Source: Macrotis lagotis
Lineage: Eukaryota > Chordata > Mammalia > Peramelemorphia > Peramelidae
Assembly (NCBI RefSeq): GCF_037893015.1
Contig: NC_133661.1
Span: forward strand, 190,069,838-190,133,837
Length of the DNA: 64,000 nucleotides
Direction of reading: 5' to 3'
The notes under the pieces were generated by a model. The model saw only the letters and a program-made list of their open reading frames with translations. It was not told the DNA's origin and searched no databases. Shown in pieces: positions 10,351-20,080 of this stretch. How positions within the stretch are numbered: the first letter of the stretch is position 1; each line of letters starts with the position of its first letter. A program made the translations under genes and the position numbers.

Positions 10351-12262
10351 TCATTAGAAACACACAGGGGACCACCTATCATTCCATGATGATTCTTGAA
10401 ATGTACATATGTGCATAAATGGAACAAATAAAAGTCACACGCAGGTCTATATTTCACAATAAAATACCATAAACAATGATCTAATGATTTATGATTTAGT
10501 GAATTTATATGTGCCTCAATTCCAACTCTCAAAAATTGCACATATATATATTAAAGGAATCCTTGTCTTTGAGTCCCTGATTTGAAAGAGCATTGTTTTT
10601 AGATCAGTTTTTTTTTTGGTTTGATGTTGATATTCTTAGAAGAATCGTTGACTTTACTGCTTCTTGCAGTAACATATTAAACAAACTTTCTTAAAAATTG
10701 GTTTTCTTTCTTTCTACTTAAATTACTACTTTATGTTAGTTAAGCAATGACTTCTGCTTTAGATTCCCATATTGGAGAATAGATTATTTTTCTTCTGAAG
10801 TTTCTATGTGCTTTTTTATTCATTTGCCCTGACTTTCTTGAAAAGGAAGCACACTGGGTTTTTTGTGGAGTTAAGGAAATAGTTTCATTTAAAGAAAAAT
10901 AAATAAATTTTTATCATTATCAACTTATTGATTGTCTCTTCTTGATTACTTTGGGAAGATCAGCAGAATCTTAAGAGAAATTTATTTTGATCAAATGAGG
11001 TGTGGCTAGCAATCCCAGTCTCTGCAGTACTTTTTAGTCACTGCTCTTCAGTATCATTCATTAGCTCCATTTCCTTGTCTGGAAGCATTTTTAATAGGCC
11101 TTAAGTTCGAAAGTAATTTACCTGTTGAAGAAAGCTGAGTTTTGCAAGTTTGGTTTTCCTGAAGATGTTGACAACTCAGGTCCTATGACAGAACAGATAG
11201 GTTAGAGGTATGAGAATAATATCAATAGGAAGAAGTAATGTTCCAGAACCCTATGATCTAGTGATGAATAAGCAAAGATAGGGATGAGATTACCCTTTGG
11301 CCATCACAATGGGAGTTTGGTTTTTAGAAGGGCAGGATGCTATGGAGGCATGTAGCAGAACCAGAATAGTTTAGAGGTGAGCCAAAGGATTTCAGATTAT
11401 GGATATAATTGTACATACCTGGAAACTGGACTTGAACTCATTTCCTATTTGGATTTTTATTAGGGATCCAAATATTAGAAACAAAATCCACATTTAAAGA
11501 TGACTTTAGTTTATCCCACTCCTCCACAATTAACTGAACCTCCTGTTTTTCTTAGTGGAAATTTTGTTCTTCCTTATTCTCCCAGTCCATCTCACCCCTT
11601 TTGATTTCCATTTCTGTGCTAAGTGTGGCCTAGACTTTGTAGCTGAGCATTTTTGTAGTATCCATTAGAATTTGTTGCTCTTTGGATCTTCTTCCTTTTC
11701 TGTCATGAAAATCCTCAATCCTGAATATCCACTCTGATGTGCTCTCTTTGGATATCCTCATCATAAGTCTTTTCTGTTTAATATTGCTACACATAAAACC
11801 CTTCTTTCTTGGTTCTCTAAAAAATTAGTATTAATTCAAATAAGTTCTTTATTGCTGCTTTGCTAGGCCATTCTTCATCTCTTGTCATTTCTACTTGACT
11901 TTGATACTTTTGCTAAATCTTTTCTGGAAAGCCCTCAAATGTTTCTCAACTTTGTTTTCTTATGTTTGACATTTTCTTGCTTCATTGAAAAGATTATTAT
12001 CTTCTTAAATCTCCCTAATCTTCCTTGCTTTCTTCCCCTGGCATGATACCTAATGATACCCTTCATGATACCCTTCAAAAATATTCTATATCTTTTCTCC
12101 ATTCTCTTTTCTTTTTTTGTTTCAGAGGGAGAATTAAGGAGATAACTTTTTCCCTCAAAGTTCATCTCCCCATTTTTGCCTTTGAAACCATACTGTTTTG
12201 TTTTTAATATTATCTATCAATAAGCCCATTTCTTGCATCTTCAGTTTTTCCTTTTTTCCTTT
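10351..12262. other. Unassigned intergenic sequence
   Basis: AT-rich, no recognisable gene. The stretch 11460-11930 is T/C-rich with long Phe/Ser/Leu-type translations and could be an old antisense LINE segment, but I cannot align it. Short open frames in it (for example 11935-12165 on minus) carry no motif. Confidence 0.35.
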
Positions 12263-12410
12263 CTTTCTATTTTTGGAAAGGCAATGGGGTTAACTGACTT
12301 GACCAAGGTCACACAGCTAAGTAAATATTAGATGTCAGAATCTAAATTTGAACTCAGGTACTCCTGACTTCAGGGTTGGTGCTATATCCACTATGCCACC
12401 TAGATGCCCT
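12263..12410 (-). mobile_element. Marsupial tRNA-derived SINE (older copy)
   Basis: Antisense landmarks GGCAATGGGGTTAACTGAC, CACACAGCTAAGTAAATATT, GAACTCAGGTACTCCTGAC and GCCACCTAGATGCCC. It is more diverged than most copies in the window. The duplicated target is not clear. Confidence 0.85.
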
Positions 12411-12829
12411 GATTTTTACTTTTTTTACTCATTTCTTTCCTTCTATTTACAAGTTCTATAACAATTATCCTCAAACCTCTTAATTCATACAGTTATCATC
12501 CACTTTTCTTCCTTTAGTTGCCAAACTTATCAAAAGAATGGTATTCATTTCCTTTCAATTCAAAATTTGTTAATCATAGAAATATATTTAGTAATATATG
12601 TATAACCTCTATTAGATTGCACCCTCTCCAGGAAGGGGAGAGAGAAGGGAAGAAGAGAAAAATGTGGAGCTCCACACACTATAAAATGATTGTTCAAAAC
12701 TATTTTTACATGCAGTTGTAGAAACATAAGTGAATTTGTTAAAAAAAAATAATTATTCATCTTATTTTTAAGTCACTGGATTAGGGTGAGTGGAAAAAAA
12801 ATTAATTTACACAGGAGACAAATCTTTCT

Positions 12830-13090
12830 CTGAAGGTTCTTTTCTCTCTTTTCCTCCTTATTCTGCCAAGATCCAATCTTGTATTTCCAATTGTTTACTA
12901 GACAGTTTAATCTCTATGTCTTTTCAGACTCTCAAATTTAGTGTACCTAAAACAGAGCTTATCATTTTCCTTCATGTACTTTTTCAGGTCTGAATTTCTT
13001 TTAATTGTGCACATTTCTCCTTAACACCCTGGACTGAAACTTGAGATTATTTTTGAATATTTCTCTTATCCACCATCTGATAAATATATA
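12830..13090 (+). repeat. L2 LINE fragment
   Basis: CCAATTGTTTACTAGACAG, TGTCTTTTCAGACTCTCAAA and CCTAAAACAGAGCTTATCATTTTCC follow the L2 reverse-transcriptase region 'CCAACTGCCTACTGGACATCTCC...CTCAAACTCAACATGTCCAAAACTGAACTC'. The copy is heavily mutated. Confidence 0.6.
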
Positions 13091-13299
13091 TTAAAATTCT
13101 ATTGCATTAGAGCACCATGACCAGGGATTAGATAAGATAAACGTTTGATGAAATAGCATCAGATCTCTGTTGTTACAGAATTTACAGTTATTTGAATAGG
13201 AGAAAGTGTTTCATGGCAAGTATTTTTATTTAGACTAGACTTAGGATTCAGTGGTGAGGGGAATTTATGAAGAGTCACCTCCTCCATCATTACAGAAGA

Positions 13300-13720
13300 T
13301 CAATCCATCAATCCACAAGTATTTATTAAGTAACCACAATGTGCCAGGCACCATGCTATAGATAAAAGTACAAAGAATTAATCAATCCCTGGTTACTTAT
13401 AGTCTAATGAAGGAAACAAACAGCCTATGTGAGAAAATATAGTGCATAAAAACATATCCTATATACATATGTACACAAAAATATTTACTATCAGGTAGTT
13501 TAGCAGGAGGACACTAGCATTTGGGGAATCAGAAAATGCTCTGTGAAGAAGATGGTGTCAGATGTAGGTAAGAAAGGAGTATACTCTGGGTATGGGGGAT
13601 GTTAGATATGGAAAAGGAAGATGAAGCATTGTGATTAAAGAAAGCAGAAAAAGCCAGTTTGGCTGCATTGAAGTTAGCAAAGGGAGTAACATCCAACTAG
13701 CCTGACTTCTGTAAAATTTT
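13300..13720 (+). repeat. Long non-coding interspersed repeat, 5' part
   Basis: It begins with AATCAATCCATCAATCCACAAG and TATTTATTAAGTAACCAC, which is an inverted L2 3'-end motif (GTGCCAGGCACCATGCTATAG). It continues with AGAAAATGCTCTGTGAAG and ends near GCCAGTTTGGCTGCATTG. The same order of blocks occurs in the copy at 15600. Family name not known to me. Confidence 0.55.
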
Positions 13721-13734
13721 TAGTTTTAGAAGGA

Positions 13735-13860
13735 ATTAGGTCACTGGGAAGCTAAGTAATTTTCATAAAGTCACATAGTCACTGTATATCAGAGGCAAGA
13801 CTTGAAACCAGATCTTTCTCACCCTGAGGACATCTCTTTATGTACTATGCTATGCTATTT
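13735..13860 (-). repeat. MIR-family remnant
   Basis: Antisense MIR pattern: GGGAAGCTAAGTAATTTTC, AAGTCACATAGTCACTGTAT and GGCAAGACTTGAAACCAGATC. Confidence 0.6.
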
Positions 13861-14004
13861 CAAGTACATTCTAAAGTGCTAAATGAAGTCCAAAGGGGGA
13901 GGTTAGTATCAAGTTGGAGAATCAATGAGTACTTCATGTAGGAAGAAATGTTTAAAGGATGGTTCCTTACATTCAATTATAAGATTATAAGATTTAGTGT
14001 TGAA

Positions 14005-14160
14005 AAAATATGATCTAGCTCAGGTTCCAAATTTTATAGATGAAGAAACTGAGGCCCATAGATTTTATATAATTTGCCCAAGGTTACGGTGATAGTAAAT
14101 AGAGTCAGGATTTGAAGTTAGGTCTTGGGACTTCCTTCCCATCTCCATTTTTGTCTCTTA
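14005..14160 (-). repeat. MIR-family remnant
   Basis: Antisense MIR core ATAGATGAAGAAACTGAGGCCC, then TTTGCCCAAGGTTACGGTG and GGATTTGAAGTTAGGTC. Good match to the recalled core. Confidence 0.8.
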
Positions 14161-14485
14161 AGTTATTACATTTCCTTCCTTAGTGTTTTCTTTGTCTTAA
14201 GACATTATTATATCAATTTTTACATCACTATTAGACTAATTTTCTTGAAATACCTGTCAATTTCCTGATTATCTGTCAATTCCTTGCTAAAAGAAAACAA
14301 AGCAAACTTTCTAGTTGTTTCCTATTCCCTATAGCATTAGCCATCATTGGATATCCTCTACAGCTTGATCACAGATTATGAATCTAGTCTTATTGATTCA
14401 ATTTTATTACATTAAAAAACCCTTTATTTATATGAAAGGTAGTATTAATGTTTTGCCCTTCATTTTCAAAGAAGTCTATGACATC

Positions 14486-14745
14486 AGGGAGATGATAATG
14501 TGACAAACATGTGAAAATGTATTAAGTCACCAGCCTCACTTTCTACTCCAGAGTTATCTGGATGCCCTGGCCAGATGTGAATCAGGATGACTGGAGATGG
14601 TCCTGGATGTGAGACAATCAGAGTTAAGACATTTGCCCAAGGTTACATAAACTAATGAGTGTCAAATGTGTGATGCTGGCTTCCAGCTCCCATCTTCCTG
14701 AATTCAAGTTCAGTGCTGTATCCACTGCACCACCTAGCACCCTAT
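14486..14745 (-). mobile_element. Marsupial SINE-related repeat (chimeric MAR type)
   Basis: It combines CACCAGCCTCACTTTCTACTCCAGAG and GGATGACTGGAGATGG, a block I remember as common in marsupial genomes, with a SINE head read antisense (GTATCCACTGCACCACCTAGCACCC). Orientation is set by the SINE head. Exact family not certain. Confidence 0.55.
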
Positions 14746-15595
14746 TAGAAAATTAGTTTCTGAAAGAAATTCAGAGATAATTCTCATTGCTTGCCCTAAA
14801 AGGGTTGATAACCTAGTAGATTAGTCAGTCACCTATACTGACATATAATGAAATATATATAATAAATATGAGTATAATAAATGTATAAGAAGCATCCATT
14901 AAGCTGCTTTGAGAGTTGAAAAGAAATGAAACTTTTAGATGGAATACAAGGAAAGGATTGATATGATCACTGAAGAGTAGCTTTAGAGTTTTCATGTTTC
15001 GTAGAGATCTTGTGGTCAAACCTCTTAATTTTGTAAATGAATATTCTTGGAATATCTGATCTTGAAGGATGCATAAAATGTCAACAGGGAGAGAGAGGCT
15101 TATAGTGTTTAGAACACAGAATATTGAATCGCTTATGGGGAATACAAGCAGAATAAAATGTTTGCCAATAGTATAGAGTTTATTTTGGATCTTCCTTGGT
15201 TTTCCCACTGTGATGTGTGGCCAGAAATTCTGCTGTAGCCTAATTTTCTCTTTGACTTTACATATAGTTCAACATTAAACCCATTTATCCACAAAAACTC
15301 AGGTATTTTTCACTCTGACTTCCAAACTACACACTTTCACAGTTTATTAGGTAATATATGAAGAGATTATTGTATGTAAATATGATGGAATATAATTACT
15401 CTGTGGGAAACAATAAATATAAAAAACAAAGAAGTATGGAAGATTTATGAGTTATTATAGAATGAAAAAATTAGGAACAAAAAGATAACATTCAAAATAA
15501 GTATGAGAAAATATAAGTGAAAATAACAGAAAGGCAATAAATTTCAATTAAAACTTAATGGCCAATATTGATTCTAAAGGTCAAATGAATAAACC
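14746..15595. other. Unassigned intergenic sequence
   Basis: The 127-codon open frame on the minus strand (14825-15208) is hydrophobic and low in complexity, with no family motif; I do not call it a gene. The remainder is A-rich without recognisable repeats. Confidence 0.4.
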
Positions 15596-15633
15596 AATCA
15601 TCAAGCACTTATTAAGTGTTTATCATGTTTCAA

Positions 15634-15830
15634 GCAAGCAGCTAGATGGTTCAATGGATAAAGTGCACTAGTCAGGTGGTTCTGAGTTCAAAAGTGGACT
15701 CACACTCTCAATAGTTGTGTGACCCTTGATAAATCACTTAACCTTGGCAAAGTAGCAAACCATTCCTATAGCTTTCCCAAGAAAATTCCATTTGGAGTAA
15801 TGAACATTGGAATAGAACTAAACAACAACA
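15634..15830 (+). mobile_element. MAR1-like CORE-SINE nested in older repeat
   Basis: Head GCAGCTAGATGGTTCAATGG, core TGTGACCCTTGATAAATCAC, then AAACCATTCCTATAGC, AAGAAAATTCCATTTGGAG and the terminal AACAACAACA. The old repeat stops at CATGTTTCAA on the left and resumes at CATGCGTCAGAC on the right, giving nested order and relative age. Confidence 0.75.
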
Positions 15831-16162
15831 TGCGTCAGACACTATTCTAAATTCTAGAAATACAAAGTCAAAAAGTAAAACAGTCCTTATTCACAAGGGA
15901 CCTACATTCTGGGGGGGGGGGCATGGACATAGATATATATATATTAAAATAGACACAAACTAGATGAAAGGGAGGGTACATAAGAAGCTAGGAGATCAGA
16001 AAAGGCTAATAATAAAATATAACACTTGACTCACATCTTGAAAAAGATCAGTATTTTCTAGGATCACAGAGCACATCGATAATAAGACTAGAAAAGTAGC
16101 TTTGAGGCAGATTATGAAAGGTTTTGAATGACAACAGAGATTATATTCTATCATGTCAAGAT

Positions 16163-16880
16163 CCCCATGACAAACCATCCCTTTCTTTCTATTCCTCTTA
16201 TTTTACTCTTTTTTTTTTTTACTGTTAGGAGACAAGCTGCTTCCCAGAGCTAAAATCCAGCCACCTTGCTGTGCCCTGAATTTGGCAAAACAACAATCTT
16301 TTGCACTTGCCCTCTCAATAAATTCATCCACAGCAAATTCCAGAATTGTTTCATCCAACACCAAGTGGCCTCTGAGCTCAGACAAATTCCTGCAGCAACC
16401 ATGTTCCAGTACACTCCTTCTAAGAAACAAATTTGTTTCTTTGTTGCTGTTACCCCTCATTATCAGAGCTATATAACTCACTTCATAGCCATTGATATAA
16501 GAATTGACATTTGCTCACACTAAAATGGATCTCCTTGGTACCAGTGGAGAACTCTCACATGTGGCTAGTTTCCTTTATCCAAAGGAATATAGAAAACATT
16601 TTGCTTATGACTAATATTAGCTCTTTAGTTTTATTTAGTTTTTATTTTATTTTATTTCTTAGAGTAAAGTGATTGTGATATGTATGAGTTCTTTGATTTT
16701 TTTGAGTTGGAGAAGTTGCATAACCTCTGTGACACTTTGGTCATTTATTTTCTGAGATGGCAATCCTAGAACTAAAATCAAGATATTAAAACAGTTTAAG
16801 TGGAAGTCTGACATTTTCAAATATAATTGTGTTGCCAGTTGTGTGAAGAATAGATGGAAAAGAAAATAAACTTGAATGAA
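16163..16880. other. Unassigned insertion-like segment
   Basis: It separates two parts of the long repeat. 16163-16530 begins with a C/T-rich and T-rich run (16173-16220), followed by GC-balanced sequence. Both strands have 64-92 codon frames, which probably reflects composition. It could be a retro-insertion in antisense orientation (the T-run as a reverse poly(A)); identity unknown. Confidence 0.3.
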
Positions 16881-17374
16881 ACAAGGAAACCAATTAGGAG
16901 GTTAGGCCATGTCAGAGTTGATAAGGGTCTGAAGTAGAGTTAGAGCTCTGTAAGTGGTAAGAAAGAGATGGATATGATCAATATTCATGAAGATAGAAAA
17001 TTCAAAACTTACAACTAATTCTATATATAGGGTGAGGAATTGCGTATGAGACCAATGATGAAAATCTCAGTAATTAGAAAGATAATGACCCTCTACAGAA
17101 ATGAGGAACTTCAGAAGAGGCACTGGTTTTGGGGGGAAACTATTGCATTCTATTTTAGACATATTGATTTTGACATGTCTATGGACATCAAGTTTGAAAA
17201 ATCCAATAAGTAGTTAGTTATGTGGAACTGGTGCTTAGGAGAGACACTAGGAATGCATATTTAGAATCATCTATATAGAGAAGAAAATTAAACCCATGAG
17301 AACTGATGCTCAGTGAAGTATGTATACGGAGAAGAAAAGAACCAAAACAAAATATTAGAGTGTACCAACAGTTG

Positions 17375-17455
17375 ATAACAATATGGTGGTAGTAATAGTG
17401 GTGGTGGTGATAGCAAAAGCAGCAGAAGCAATGGTAGTAAAAGTATTTACCTAAT
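17375..17455 (+). repeat. Imperfect GTA/GTG/GCA trinucleotide repeat
   Basis: ATGGTGGTAGTAATAGTGG, then GTGGTGATAGC and AGCAGCAGAAGCAATGG. A degenerate trinucleotide tract just left of the L1 insertion. Confidence 0.8.
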
Positions 17456-17480
17456 ACTTTAAAGTTTGCAAATTACTTTT

Positions 17481-17495
17481 AAAATATTGTCTATT
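17481..17495 (+). repeat. L1 target-site duplication, left
   Basis: AAAATATTGTCTATT, repeated exactly at 24284-24298 after the L1 A-rich tail. The 15-base length is typical of L1 target-primed insertion. Confidence 0.95.
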
Positions 17496-18271
17496 AGTTC
17501 CAGCCAAGATGGCAAAGAGAAGACAGGCACAGTTCTAAAGTCTCCTGATCTCTTCCCCATCTATCACATGAAACAAACCTCTTAAAAGAAATCCAACCCA
17601 CAAAACCCAGAAAGAAAAGCCAGGAGAAAGAAGATATACCTCAGGATTTGTCTCCCGCAGCAGCTTTGGCTGAGTACAGGCATGTGAATCTGGGCTCAGA
17701 GGGAGGATCAGCCAGATTAACAGCTGAATTGGAACAGGGAGTCTGAGGGCCTGAGAGGCGGACCTGCTGGATCAGCGGTGGGGCTGGATGAAAGGGGCTT
17801 GGGTCCATGGGGAAGCAAAGGCGCTAGTGTTGGTGCTGTCCCCCTGGAGCTTGGGGACCGGACTGGGGGTATATTTCTGGTGCAGGAGAGCTGCGGACGC
17901 CATCCCTGGGCTCCTGGGGTCTGAGAAACTCTGAGTCCACTCCTCCATTGCATAGAGGCCTCTCCCCAAACAAACAAATGCAAACTACTTCTGCCTCAGG
18001 CCCAGGAGTGTGAGCAAAAGAACCAGCCCAGCTGAGGAATAACCTCAGGCCAGGGTAAAGCCCACCATTGATTGAAGGCAAAAGAATTCAATAGCTCCAA
18101 CTCCTCCCCTCAAGCAAAGGGAGAAGGTTTCTCAACCAAGGCCACAGACACTCCAGAGAAAGCAACCAGCAACTCCTACTGGCCAGCCAGAGAAAAGGCA
18201 CTCAGTGAGTAAAGCCTTTAGGATCCCAAGCCCAGGTGAACCAGCCCCCCTCAACTCAAGGTCTTAGCATA

Positions 18272-19161
18272 ATGAAGAAGGGTCAGTGGAAAGGAGGACC
18301 CATAGAAAAATTCCTGGAAGGGAAAGATCCCAACTCAGAGAGACCTGAAACCTCCAAGGTGAATACAATCTGGTCTCCAGCACATAAAGACTTCCTTGAT
18401 GAAATAAGGAAGGAGCTTAAAAATTTGGGAGAGACAATTAATACCTTGCAACAAGAAAACAAAAACTTTAGAAAGTACAATTGGACAAACACAAAAGGAG
18501 AATAAATCTCTCAGATCATCAATTGGACAATTAGAAAATGAGAATAATTCTCTCAGATCCTCAAATGAGCAAATGCAAAAAAGAAATTAATTCTCTCAAA
18601 ACCTCAACTGGTCAAAAGGAAAGCTCTTTCAAAACTAGAATTGACCAATTGGAAAAGGAGTTGCAAAAGGTTAATGAAGAAAACTCCTACCCCCAAAAAA
18701 GAGTGGAGACTACAGAAACTAATGACTCTATGAGACAGCAAGAGTCAGTTAAACAAAAATCAAAAAATAGAAAAAATAGAAGCAAATGTAAAATACCTCA
18801 TCAACAAAACAACTGACCTAGAGAAGAGATAGAGGAGGGGCAACCTGAAAGTTATAGGACTTCCTGAAAACATTGAAGAGAAAAAAAGCCTGGGCTTAAT
18901 ATAACAGGATCTAGTGATGGAAACTTCCCTGATATCATGGAATCAGAGGGCAAAGTAGTTATTGAAAGAGTACATCGATCCCCACTAGAAAAAGATCCTA
19001 AAATGAAAACACCAAGGAATGTTGTAGCCAAACTCCAGAACTATAAGATAAAAGAGAAAATCCTGCAAGCAGCCAGAAAGAAACAATTTAAATATCAAGG
19101 AGCCACAGTAAGGATCACACAGGACCTGGCTTCATCAACTTTAAGGGATCAAAGGGCATAG
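18272..19161 (+). pseudogene. L1 ORF1 (nucleic-acid-binding protein), broken
   Basis: Start chosen at ATG 18272 (MKKGQWKGGPIEKF). An N-terminal segment to about 18505 holds IRKELKNLGETINTLQQEN. The coiled-coil part follows in another frame (18538-18816: FKTRIDQLEKELQKVNEEN). The C-terminal RNA-binding part at 18937-19161 reads ERVHRSPLEKDPKMKTPRN, then KLQNYKIKEKILQAARKKQF, ending STLRDQ. At least two frame changes or stops separate the three parts (at about 18505 and 18816-18937). It would encode the L1 RNP coat protein if intact. Closely comparable to the HAL1-like ORF1 at 46726-47000. Confidence 0.9.
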
Positions 19162-20080
19162 AATGAGCTATTTCGAAGAGCATAGGAGCTTGGAATACAG
19201 CCAAGAATCTACTTTCCTGCAAAGCTGAGCCTTCTCTTCCAGGGAAAAAGATGGACGTTTAACAAAATGGAAGAATTCCAAAAATTTCTGATGAAAAGAC
19301 CAGAGCTAAACAGAAAATTTGGACATCAAACAGGAGGTTCAAGAGACACATGAAAAGGTAAAGAAAAAGGGGGGGGACGGTAAAAGGAAAAAAAATGCAA
19401 TCCAGTAAGTTGAAACTGGCTATATACCAGCATGGGGGAAAAAAGATTCTCAAAAATATTGAGAAATGTAACTCTAACAGAGAGAATACACCTAGCCAGA
19501 AATGATGGACATTCATGACCTATCCATGAGACTGCTATCCAGTGGAATGTAACTGGCTTTACCCCACTTTGGAGAAAGACTCTAATAAATCTCAGGAATT
19601 TTGACTCTATTCAATAGAATATACTGAACTAGAAGGGAGAGACACTCAGAATTTTCTATGACTTAGATAGAATGATCTAAAAAAAAACACTACCTCCCTA
19701 AAAAGGGGGACAGGAAAGAGACGGGAGGAGGGAGGGGATTGAATAGGACAAATCTCATTATACTAAGAGGTACAAAAAACCTATGGTAATACAGGGGAAG
19801 AAAGGAGAAGAGGAGAAACACCTGAATCTTCTTCTCATCAGACGTGGCTTAAAGTCAACCTACACATAATCAGTTAACTTATAAAACATCTAACCTTTCA
19901 AGTATTAAAAGGGGAAAAGGGGAGGGGGGACAGAGAAAGGGAAGGGGAGTGGGGCAAATAAGGGGAAATAACAAAAGGAAGGGAAGGGAAAAGGGAAGGG
20001 GAAAGAAAGGGGAGGGTGTGATATAGGAGGGCAAACACACTGAAGGGGCTGGTATTAAGAAACAAAATACTGGGGAATAT
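19161..20080 (+). other. L1 inter-ORF spacer with purine-rich tract
   Basis: An unusually long region between ORF1 and ORF2. 19905-20040 and 20085-20120 are almost pure A/G with many GGGG and GGGA runs (for example AAGGGGAAAAGGGGAGGGGG), able in principle to form G-quadruplex or triplex DNA. The antisense frame 19898-20155 is just its Ser/Pro/Leu translation. Confidence 0.75.

Larger units (their letters stand above)
15600..17370 (+). repeat. Long non-coding interspersed repeat, most complete copy (interrupted)
   Basis: Blocks appear in order: inverted L2 3'-end head (ATCAAGCACTTATTAAGTG; ACACTATTCTAAATTCTAG; AAGGGACCTACATTC), the body GATTATGAAAGGTTTTGAATG near 16110, then from about 16880 CCAATTAGGAGGTTAGGCC, GGGTCTGAAGTAGAG, ACATATTGATTTTGACATG and AACCCATGAGAACTGATG. 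It is cut by a MAR1-like SINE (15634-15830) and by unassigned sequence at about 16163-16880. I recall this element as a frequent 1.5-2 kb repeat in marsupials but cannot name it. It shows no coding frame. Confidence 0.5.

Noticed and set aside
14825-15208. 127-codon minus-strand frame
   Set aside because: Hydrophobic, low-complexity, no recognisable family; likely chance in AT-rich DNA.
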